Source: Prorocentrum cordatum
Taxonomy: Eukaryota > Sar > Dinophyceae > Prorocentrales > Prorocentraceae
NCBI GenBank assembly: GCA_963575745.1
Contig: CAUYUJ010012069.1
Coordinates: forward strand, 1 to 64,000
DNA: 64,000 nucleotides
Direction of reading: 5' to 3'
Positions within the stretch are counted from its first letter, which is position 1, and every line of letters starts with the position of its first letter. Below are positions 30,101-34,954 of this stretch, piece by piece. A program made the translations under genes and the position numbers. Under the pieces are notes generated by a model. That model saw only the letters and a program-made list of their open reading frames with translations. It was not told the origin of the DNA and searched no databases.

Positions 30101-31201
30101 CGCCAGGGCGTCTTGGTCGGGTGGAGGGAGGCCTCTTGGCAGCAAGGCGTGGGCCCGTGAGAGGTATGGCGGCAGTGGTGCCGCGAAAGCCTCAGGGCCG
30201 ACGAGCTGGGCACGAGCGCCCTGGTATTCCAGAAGGAGGCCAAAGTAGCGGGTGGGGTACTCGTGGCTGCCCTGGATACGAGTGAGGTTGCGGTTGGTGC
30301 GCTGTCTGTCGGGGCCCGCTCTGTGCCAGATATCCTCGCACATGTCGAACGCGGTGCGCTGGCGCAGGGCGTCGTTTTTCTCCTCGGAATCCTCCTGGAA
30401 AAAGTGGTCGTACTGTGGCAGATGGAGCGTCGCCAGGATGTGCGGGACGCAGTCCTCGAGCCATGCCCAGAACACGTCCTGATGGTCCTCACCTGGTGCC
30501 CACGCCGCGGCGCACGGTATGAGCCGTGCTCGGATCATCATCAGGTGCCAGAAAGCGGGGTCCTCCTCGGGTTCGCCCCTGGCGCACAGAGGGGTAGTGG
30601 GACCCGTGGGGCTAAAGCGGGGCACGACAGCGGGGCTGAAGCCGCCACTGCGTGCCTGGGCCTTGCCAGCGGCCCCGTCGAGGATGTGCTGCACGACGGT
30701 CGAGGACAAGCTGAGGGCAGACTGCGATGCATGTGTCGTAGTTGACGAGGGCGTGCTCGTAGGAGACATGCTGGTACTCGCCGTAGCCGTCGTAGTAGCC
30801 GTCGGAGTCCCAGGGGGGCAGCGCGTGGGGCGGGGCCCCTGGTGCTGCTCAAGCCAGGCGCTCGCGATGGCGCCCAGCGGCCCGGTGCCGCACGGACCCG
30901 CGGCGGCGGTGCTGTTCACGATCGGGTCCAAAATGGCGCAGTGATCGTATTTGTAGATGCTGTCATCGTAAAGGTAGAAGAGCGTCCCACGTTCAGCGTG
31001 TCGCAGGAAAACCTCTCCTCCGTGCTGAGGCGCACCGCCTGAAGACGGGTGTGCTCCAGCTAGCGAGGGGAGGGCCAGGCTGCAGGCAAGGCGCCACATG
31101 ATGGCGAGGCCTGGCGGGCGGCGCGAGCGATGAGCCGAAAGCTGCATGTCAGCACACGTCCTCAAATACCCCTGAATGCTCATGTACATTGCTACAATCA
31201 C
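18107..31201 (-). CDS. LINE ORF2 polyprotein: AP-endonuclease, reverse transcriptase, zinc knuckle, RNase H, with a very long N-terminal extension
   Basis: About 4,360 residues, numbered from the GTG at 31201; the first ATG is at 31189, and an ATG at 31099 opens a signal-peptide-like start (MWRLACSLALPSLAGA). The frame is open up to the TGA at 31361-31363. Landmarks: hydrophobic helix near 600-620 (CLICLFVATYAIVVAMP); possible ADP-ribosyltransferase-like patch near 1030-1130 (FWHGTRGD, His 1036; RTYVS, Tyr 1073); cysteine-rich CxxC region 1520-1600; disordered Pro/Ser/Ala-rich linkers; AP-endonuclease 2484-2760 (LQETR, MDANTN, SRIDYII, SHVG); reverse transcriptase about 3135-3420 with motif A DRQKCFDYL and motif C FVDDSN; CCHC knuckle near 3697 (CRYC...H....C); RNase H 3797-3945 (TDGAC, AETLA, VDNQAV, RQADALA). 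A Pro-rich tail ends at a TAG. All LINE catalytic signatures appear present. Translation may need TGA readthrough or reinitiation. Confidence 0.85.
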   Translation of the reverse strand: MIVAMYMSIQGYLRTCADMQLSAHRSRRPPGLAIMWRLACSLALPSLAGAHPSSGGAPQHGGEVFLRHAERGTLFYLYDDSIYKYDHCAILDPIVNSTAAAGPCGTGPLGAIASAWLEQHQGPRPTRCPPGTPTATTTATASTSMSPTSTPSSTTTHASQSALSLSSTVVQHILDGAAGKAQARSGGFSPAVVPRFSPTGPTTPLCARGEPEEDPAFWHLMMIRARLIPCAAAWAPGEDHQDVFWAWLEDCVPHILATLHLPQYDHFFQEDSEEKNDALRQRTAFDMCEDIWHRAGPDRQRTNRNLTRIQGSHEYPTRYFGLLLEYQGARAQLVGPEAFAAPLPPYLSRAHALLPRGLPPPDQDALAYLADAILHHPPDMQPLVEAELAAAPMEPLNLPPPAGPLAQHATCDQPAADAEPLLLQHIAASDISNISLDSFHVSDDSQNDSIHDMETQDRDGTTPPGDTAQRDRDSEPYTGRPLSHSSPPNNSAQADPSAQLSDAEGVTAADETSHSTAPPALTSPRSGGFSPAAALAGSGRLQTSGGRTPPRTLVCRANATDSNSSAVDHWQAGIDNDPIEDASPDASGSYEAPHSAAASRRCGCLICLFVATYAIVVAMPYKDQIDGYLPTPSRDPSYRQRRRREAAAPGPSVSTTPRRTTAYNATPALWGILKWTSAKLRDIVSGRASAVGSGLGGALKWASGKLGAIATGGVVCGLLLVGAKLLAQGAVGHVGARICARALDSPAAQWCLRCCQPSRRPRDEATHTMPRTHPDEPESQHVHSLRHPLLQEHYAAAVAAAVADVTTATTAAIVEVTAAVSRASSVTPRSTSPSPRDGPISGAAYGNPPTHEDATAQASDAEARETRERTLDSPWSIFRHADARGSSSDMDTQPPRRRARYASPARPQAPPGPGTPHPALRPPTRNLRNTIQRDPAVPVPPTSILTSLYQNGFALGNSGVTTEDIKDALRLHDHPRFTHDPTLQALAPWTDIMQRPPNRLTWVLEDSGGNSGETIFPYLTWDLRQPTTDTPTVFWHGTRGDLAARLAFNGGHLLPGPRREAKGRTATNVGRTYVSVHPSLAAWYAVPPHPPCSLEDDTLAWGPIALWMCEATKPPRGENWHNFVKGEAHGARLIYPRVLGLLIRMDWCAPTEAASRCRALPQAYGMGDCAHALHIAGYDHPDLREAAEARDQEANTWRRLDIAAAWPPPQALYSPEAARAWATQHYDTEAATRADPNQPRPRASLRKLQLDPQPLIDLVYTGLQAVPVRGQSDARAPRPSGSSPGAASGPSHTYQAGAALGHSPDRSSTTSGADDRRTPSLISAAAALARGHARPRRSASRSSRQSGGNSTSDNSDIETWEHIETEEEPTAYHVLAFHVRDVRARVNAPGIEVWLDPGEHHDGAYLPWGATVVGHRVIDPAVAGRDGWVILHHDHGDTTTRLWAPTQVHVKADDTWRTVMIPADLGPQWIERHADDARLPAEVVRTTGQSWFADVWPLWDRPRPHPDDAVTDEQALPPLPGRWTCLQCRFQCCQYCAARRNAQLGTSGQPTCPDCSLSGLRALMDWSTDYSCNSWTCAYSTDNRDSDTCCLSSRCPHPPRPHSLFDVRATGMPPHILARQYGNAPAQHDLKEPPRAPSGPGGEPPQPGQAGYQGQWYLPPRPRRVLKQGLPDGTRRPPGFTGTGMPEDPSPDQPLWREGCVLFGPHQALKEDFIFNKTVRRPYSLAITNMHRDRVTVRTVCESIAERIHTTRTRWRDVVLYWDAEGGPGPQALDYDMRLCDAMVSRATTEAELNHDRSNRGSFCLYGPAHQRAVNITVLPEPQNIDYVEHVRRYSPVGETYPDHAFEHVYQGWRRPDVPPILPDTRPLSRADQQRYQQHQQRTQQRDQRDAGQPSTPRNRSPARVPTGDSAVYGGGAAYHRGPIGARPAAAGAAASSYGHAPHARVHPAVIGYPRALAQAPPRATSPVPGSTRAWGHYPGRHDSTASNQPAVVTPAASAQGAAPSRGRTGRPEGWREANVRAWQPRQHTPPPNVAAALRPAQAKPAPPERERQPLVPLVLTHTQAHHNASPRHSEGSAHHVSPRPDAVDPDQAAASVAGGTGGSRQPSPTPCTAPIRSPSRADSARANAQATSPRDRHTGGRVPRSRSCSRHSSRKAPGSSTSSPPRETQADGQAPEVVPRFGASAIEPGQVDLEPTPSTDQELPPPTRVVAPFDEAPTFDPFKHKYSVKGLAAGFGGGSPLPPLSHGGGPATSAAAAAAAAPRGVSPVRNACLAAAGMDEAQRQATDRAARHAQLVADALAERPPPQPQGPPPEASAEGAHEQAVPADAAHHGTDGAGAPPQDGPAVSRAQYVRARCAAAAPSCRRWFAFVLVRGRTDRGVASLSLCCRLTSPPPVPHGTGVRRIFRGSFADVYEPPPAQRRPCLAYTSGPTAASAPSKPICRDAMSSYCGQAFYLGEGQAALHRAGRANPSSTDGDGPGRSIHLVSLNITSLPANWPTITALGVDHNAAVIALQETRHAKPTRQAIATNAANPHHGGYQASLGPDLDLARAQRKAAHGGTDHTVEGNTGASGGVAILSKDAIVDSTVDDTATCIATLKAKKRWHEAFLPLCTQHRRRRRRNNHGPAGIYIASLYGVAGGDSTDLFRLADCAAARVGSAPYFICMDANTNIDDNPHLLHMMQHGWFNVAEGTPDHTMHTYGNIPDWDRVTKCPRTSRIDYIIANQAARSLVTDFCYLRDLPAKSHVGLQVTLDLSRLDHTAPRLLAPTPYPPNDGAHEDHELQALGTLIAGRYHDRMEQADTRDDVERMFALANEASHEYHLTRLRDLPPPPPDHPKKKAPTMHGLTPTFEERPAVPRAFPTYGASTIHMNRLRKLHRQLCELRFIGQHHHIDCRAIPPYLAQRIDCTWTAARLLCHKLRPTALLAFPDAWAPDVPAPRGEHLDRLIQNLDSELARRANRAKAERIKIWAEGVREPSGRKAAIYARAADCSPTAYLRTPTTPDDAQLHCDTTAFNPDQACTDDSDADTDAGGFSPSDGSSLDTDNDEGHTRDPPPAQVPDALPANAIVANTKDMLKLMVDTWEPILGRYRARAGHDAEAMPTWADFYDEYRQELPTPSPAAPFHLTDDQLIHFIRTRSPRRAGGLDGWTTKEAKELPDDILRLFASVLRAMQRTGTIPEPLLHVPNPCLRKGRGELPTDQRLLSVLSVWMYAWEAPAYRSLTTWRQGWTHATSFGAVPKATIGDVSTSLALRIEHARALLLPLAGAALDRQKCFDYLITDICLNLALHAGCPQDIVTVRRNFYRHHKRYIRMNGAYSKDLARTNGHLQGSSWSLDDIKLLMCVWTKRQHRYVPRSLSTTFVDDSNSTTHTASELQKSLDETAKFDRFSGQRIHPGKVAGWALTDELHAAVTQLTLADRPLRVVDSFKLVGSYINAEAAPAPAALNLTATADARVRRATIRLPRIGKLPSPMLIKARHARSLAASVCTTGTDIQAPSGPAKTAYNHALKAAIRPKGNKWVEFWTLMAVCVPGHALEIDAITQREAFLCLRRQVNRDVTLCGLARDLQHHVQTLFGGGPVGRLVQSLQQLRWTWPTFGIMYDDWGCQISWLNLPQNAFLHMLRASQRRAFLRRIKPRRHDLGYLASVRQGLDLFASTWLARTKGAAKCTAWQLALLLNYLSGGDHTQQRRSRSNTSADPSPMCRYCDEEEETQEHTVRDCKCWARERLPLTTLISDDQWARLPPHTRHCGLFDEDPALLDLQADLARDPLPQPIPRPSPEGDPAASAQDTYTTYLDYDTGWTWVYAATDGACTNQAIPLLARAGYGVYYGIDHRMNYSARVHGLTQNAQVAETLAIVHLTACAERPVHVFVDNQAVVDGFQSIIDGHPAPQGTHAELWEKIHRCFMAKPNMFRVEKIASHLGDLGIDLGLIGPIAEEFNRQADALATAAARTHNLPDDIVEAAKTRHRQATVLHGVAVAIYEPRHRTLPLPHRRAGFTAAELSKMEPNPLLLDQAPPAAGPFIPQDPDELWAEAQRAMLDEQEDDPFGFGGGLDFLDDGPASANPAPSGNLSTPTATPPPRATSHPHDDVAHRQDADEDLYDPLGLSGSIDDAPPTPHAADDAAPSRRHPTTRPTSEPPHGIMIGPTVPPTPSPHQRQPAGAALAPPQGTEPVRPSHPVHAFTVAGCEDAALPSSRGVALAAPALGPRVTLQSPLKGWPGAPMTSSLPRGPRPQALSSRPSPTAKPSCPSLWPLCSRGALLSPPTLPLLKPVKALCSSASTAPGVPSPSCLRPRPMVLRRHSPSKLCCHRSAALRLVPRANLLLSACPCVRVAPRPRCQGVGAGGAPSLRAALRPSAQLAVCQAA
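18585..18611 (-). repeat. LINE hairpin H1 (core GGCTGGAGCC)
   Basis: Core at 18593-18602, unpaired G at 18603. Arms 18585-18592 and 18604-18611 pair over 8 positions with one T-G wobble and one C-A opposition (a G-U pair in the element-sense RNA). In ORF2 it encodes an LAAPAL-type stretch. Confidence 0.7.
18698..18731 (-). repeat. LINE hairpin H2 (core GGCTAGAGCC)
   Basis: Core at 18710-18719, unpaired G at 18720. Eleven perfect pairs join 18698-18709 to 18721-18731 with one bulged T at 18702. Confidence 0.8.
19835..19864 (-). repeat. LINE hairpin H3 (core GGCTGAAGCC)
   Basis: Core at 19844-19853, unpaired G at 19854. Arms TCCTG/CAGGA pair perfectly and GGTG/CACC extends the stem past a single bulged T at 19860: nine pairs. 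It encodes AASAQ. Confidence 0.75.
20868..20888 (-). repeat. LINE hairpin H4 (core GGCTGGAGCC)
   Basis: Core at 20873-20882, unpaired G at 20883, perfect 5-bp arm AGCGC/GCGCT. It encodes APAPAA. Confidence 0.65.
22085..22117 (-). repeat. LINE hairpin H5 (core GGCTGAAGCC)
   Basis: Core at 22096-22105, unpaired G at 22106. Arms 22085-22095 and 22107-22117 pair at 10 of 11 positions (one T-G wobble, one T-T mismatch). It encodes GGFSP. Confidence 0.8.
23886..23906 (-). repeat. LINE hairpin H6 (core GGCTGAAGCC)
   Basis: Core at 23891-23900, unpaired G at 23901, perfect 5-bp arm GACGG/CCGTC. It encodes AASAP. Confidence 0.65.
25199..25221 (-). repeat. LINE hairpin H7 (core GGCTGAAGCC)
   Basis: Core at 25205-25214, unpaired G at 25215, perfect 6-bp arm CCCCTG/CAGGGG. 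It encodes AASAQ. Confidence 0.75.
27345..27369 (-). repeat. LINE hairpin H8 (core GGCTGGAGCC)
   Basis: Core at 27352-27361, unpaired G at 27362, perfect 7-bp arm GCCCCAG/CTGGGGC. It encodes GSSP. Confidence 0.8.
29604..29628 (-). repeat. LINE hairpin H9 (core GGCTGAAGCC)
   Basis: Core at 29611-29620, unpaired G at 29621. Arm GCAGCGG/CCACTGC pairs at 6 of 7 positions; the C-A opposition becomes G-U in element-sense RNA. It encodes GGFSP. Confidence 0.75.
30621..30656 (-). repeat. LINE hairpin H10 (core GGCTGAAGCC)
   Basis: Core at 30634-30643, unpaired G at 30644. Arms 30621-30633 and 30645-30656 pair at 11 of 12 positions with one bulged A at 30627 and one C-A opposition. It encodes GGFSP. 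Confidence 0.8.
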
Positions 31202-31360
31202 GCCCCCTGCAAGACTACGGGTGTCCCTACACCAGATAGCTTGCGCGTGCTGCTGCCAAAACAGACATGAGGTGACAAGAAAGAGATACGACGCGAAGAG
31301 GGGAGAGATGCCTCTGAAGGCGCTTCCTCGGAGGGCTGAGGCGGGCTCTCTGAGGCACCT

Positions 31361-31363
31361 TCA
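31361..31363 (-). promoter_or_regulatory. Single in-frame TGA between ORF1 and ORF2
   Basis: ORF1 ends CCC TAT TGA. The same frame then continues AGG TGC CTC with no other stop for 53 codons to the GTG at 31201 and on through ORF2. The spacer therefore reads open from ORF1 into ORF2, which suggests programmed readthrough or reinitiation. Confidence 0.7.
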
Positions 31364-33940
31364 ATAGGGTTCCTGGGTGGCCCGACCCTTGTCCTTGCCT
31401 TTGTCGGCCCCTGGGGGCCCCGTCCCTGGGGTGACCTGGCCTGGCTGGTCGATCCAACTGCAGGCAGCCACGGGTTCGGCGGCCGCTGCAGCTTCCTCCT
31501 TCTTAGTTTCCAGAGTGGCCACTTGTGGCAGGTGGATGGTGCCTCCCGTGAGGTGCCCGAGGAGGGTCTGGATGTCGCCGCGCAGTGCAGCGGCGTCGGC
31601 GGTTGCCGTCTGTTGCTGGGTGACGACGGTGGCAAGCCCCCGTTCCAGCCCTGAAACGTGCTCCGTGAGTGTGGCCTGGGAGGAGAGAACGCCCGCAAGC
31701 TGCACCTGCATGTTATCCACCGTGTTGGCTAGCAGCTCGTGCTGCTGTTCCATGTGCTGGATGCGGGTCGTGGCAGCATCGGGCGGTTTAGAGGCCGATG
31801 CGAAGCGCTCGCCGAAGGTGTTGAGTTCGTGGGAGGCCACGCTGTATTCATCACCTGATGAAAGGATCTCGACGTCGACGACGTCGCCTGGTACTTCGGC
31901 GGCTGTGGCAGCGTCGCCTTCGGTGTGGCCCCCACCTTCTGCCGCCGCCGTGCCAAGCCAGGAGTCATGGCCACCTGATCCTGGGGCGGCCATCGGTTCA
32001 GCGGCTCCGTCCGTGCCGTGCGGGGGTGCAGAGGAGCTGCGGCCTGGGGCGCAGGGTGACCTTGCGTGCGGCGTGGCGTCGCGTTTCCCGCTGGAGGAGC
32101 GGTGGCGCTTGGATGAAGGCTCCTCCTTGGGGGTCAGGAGCGGTGCGACGCCCTTGCCTTTGGGCGTGGCAGTCATGAGGTCGCGGAGGTAGGGGCTCTG
32201 GGCCGCTTTGGTGAGGAGTGTGCCGGTGGCGGGGCTAAAGCCGCCACCACCGGCTGGCGGCGTCACAGGCTCTGTGATGGTGGTAGGCGTGACGATGGTA
32301 ACGTTGTCCCGCTTCGGCACCACCTCAGCCAGCGGGGCCTCGGTGATGCTCCACGGGATGGGGCACCCCGCGACCTGCACCGTATAGGTGAGTGGGGGCC
32401 GATGAGCGCGCACTAAGGCAAACTGGGCCGCAGTGGCTGGGTCCCAGGCGGTGTGGTAGACCTCACAGTCCCATTTAACGGACGGGCCCGTGAGAGTCTT
32501 GGCGAGCTGGGTCAGCGTGGCGTGGCGTGCCGCAATGCCAGTGATGCGGTAGCGCGTCTTGGCGAGGGTAGCCTCGCAGCCGCGGATGCTGACAGCAGCG
32601 GCCTTGGCGACGTCGGACCCCCGTGGAACACGGATCCCCAGTAGGCCTGACTTGCCGTGCCTGACGACTCCCAGGGCCTTGAACTCCACCGACTTCTGGA
32701 ACGCGTCTGCCATCGTGATGGGCTGGTCCTCAGGGAACCAAACGGTCTGATACTTGTCGGCGGTGGGCTCGTCTGCACCTACGTTGCTGAGGTCGTAGGT
32801 GGCACCGAGTTGCCCTGATCCCGCCAGGACCTTGTCGACCGCTTGGAGACTGACGCCGAAGGTGGCAGCCAGGGACCTCTTTCCGACGCCCGATCCAAAC
32901 CTGCCTAGGCTTTTGCAGGGTTCGAGGATGGTGACGGCTTTAAAGTTGCCGTGGAAGAGGGCCTTGAAGGTGTCCTGAAGCTGACTATCGAGCTCCTGGC
33001 GGCGAGCGTCTTTCTTGGACTCCCTGTGCTTTTGGTTTTGGCGCGCCTTGTCCTGTGGAGCGGAGTCCCCTCGAAAAGGGCCCTTGGCGCGTGGACCACC
33101 GTTCACGGGGGCACCTCCCGAGAACTGGTCCTCGAAGGCCTGGTGCATGGAGGGGACTGCGGCAATGGCCTCGGTCTCGTGTATGGTCGCCCGAATCCAG
33201 CAGACGTGGTCGGCAGGGTCGATGGTGGCGACGGCTACCTTTTCCGTGCAGGCGACCTCCTTGGTGCCCAGCTGGTACACGGTCACGGGGACGTGCGTGT
33301 GGACCACTTTGGGCGCCTTGGGGTGACGCTTCAGGACGGGGACGGCGAGCTCGGTACCGACGTAGTTGTCGTTTTTCGGGCCCATGACAGCAATCGCGAG
33401 CTGACCCGTGGCTCGCTTGCCCTGCTCGAGGTGGTGTTGCAGCAGCCGTTCACCACTCTCGTAATCGTGGAGGCTGATGCTGGGCTTGTATGTCTTGCCG
33501 TCGTCAGGTGAGGCGGGTTCGGCAAGGACAGGGACCTTCCAAAAGGCAGGGTCCAAGGTGATGAATTGGGTGTCCGCAGCCTGAAGACGTGCGGAACCCG
33601 CTGGTGGGTGTGATGTGTCACCGCCAGTGCGCTTAGGCTTGCTGCGCTGGTGATGATCGAGCGTGTAGCTAATCTGGTTGGCGGCGCACATGCGGATCAG
33701 GGCGCTGCCAAGCTTCTTCGTGTTGGACTTGTGCATGTCGTACGTTTCCTGGAGCTCGTCCGCGTTCAGTTCGGCGAGCCCGTTGTAGGCGGCCGTGGGG
33801 CGGTCAGACCCCGCTTGCTTGAACGCTGCGATGCAGTCCTGCTTGCGTTGAAGGAGAGAACCTTCAGCAGCAGGGCGCGTGGGGCGGGAGCTCGGAGGCT
33901 GCTTAGAAGAGCGACGGCGCTCCGGCTTCTTGGGGGCCAT
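31361..33940 (-). CDS. LINE ORF1 protein with C-terminal coiled coil
   Basis: 859 residues from ATG at 33938-33940 (MAPKKPERRR); a GTG lies four codons upstream. The N-terminus is strongly basic (RRRSSKQ...RPTRP), as expected for nucleic-acid binding. The middle is globular, with repeated aromatic-hydrophobic blocks and two similar segments around 33500 and 32450, each containing a WIR/WD-type patch. A Pro/Gly linker carrying GGFSP (hairpin H11) precedes an acidic, Ser-rich stretch. Residues about 729-805 (MEQQHELLANTVDNMQVQL onward) form a coiled coil, typical of LINE ORF1 oligomerisation. No RRM, CCHC or esterase domain is obvious. It likely binds element RNA; this is inferred from position and composition. 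It lies in the same frame as ORF2, separated by one TGA. Confidence 0.75.
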   Translation of the reverse strand: MAPKKPERRRSSKQPPSSRPTRPAAEGSLLQRKQDCIAAFKQAGSDRPTAAYNGLAELNADELQETYDMHKSNTKKLGSALIRMCAANQISYTLDHHQRSKPKRTGGDTSHPPAGSARLQAADTQFITLDPAFWKVPVLAEPASPDDGKTYKPSISLHDYESGERLLQHHLEQGKRATGQLAIAVMGPKNDNYVGTELAVPVLKRHPKAPKVVHTHVPVTVYQLGTKEVACTEKVAVATIDPADHVCWIRATIHETEAIAAVPSMHQAFEDQFSGGAPVNGGPRAKGPFRGDSAPQDKARQNQKHRESKKDARRQELDSQLQDTFKALFHGNFKAVTILEPCKSLGRFGSGVGKRSLAATFGVSLQAVDKVLAGSGQLGATYDLSNVGADEPTADKYQTVWFPEDQPITMADAFQKSVEFKALGVVRHGKSGLLGIRVPRGSDVAKAAAVSIRGCEATLAKTRYRITGIAARHATLTQLAKTLTGPSVKWDCEVYHTAWDPATAAQFALVRAHRPPLTYTVQVAGCPIPWSITEAPLAEVVPKRDNVTIVTPTTITEPVTPPAGGGGFSPATGTLLTKAAQSPYLRDLMTATPKGKGVAPLLTPKEEPSSKRHRSSSGKRDATPHARSPCAPGRSSSAPPHGTDGAAEPMAAPGSGGHDSWLGTAAAEGGGHTEGDAATAAEVPGDVVDVEILSSGDEYSVASHELNTFGERFASASKPPDAATTRIQHMEQQHELLANTVDNMQVQLAGVLSSQATLTEHVSGLERGLATVVTQQQTATADAAALRGDIQTLLGHLTGGTIHLPQVATLETKKEEAAAAAEPVAACSWIDQPGQVTPGTGPPGADKGKDKGRATQEPY
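32222..32254 (-). repeat. LINE hairpin H11 (core GGCTAAAGCC), in ORF1
   Basis: Core at 32233-32242, unpaired G at 32243. Arms 32222-32232 and 32244-32254 pair at 10 of 11 positions with one C-A opposition. It encodes GGFSP, but in ORF1 instead of ORF2. Confidence 0.8.

Positions 33941-34954
<1,014 letters not shown>

Noticed and set aside
30601-30625. GGCTAAAGC at 30610-30618 as a further hairpin
   Set aside because: The core lacks its last C and the arms pair poorly; at best a degraded copy just before H10.
18291-30944. Many + strand ORFs of 60-310 codons inside the LINE
   Set aside because: They are antisense shadows of the intact minus-strand ORF2, with no independent domain signal.
22091-32250. 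GGFSP as a repeated protein motif of the LINE polyprotein
   Set aside because: The same DNA motif occurs in a second codon phase giving AASAP/AASAQ, and the arms pair in every copy, so conservation is at the nucleic-acid level.
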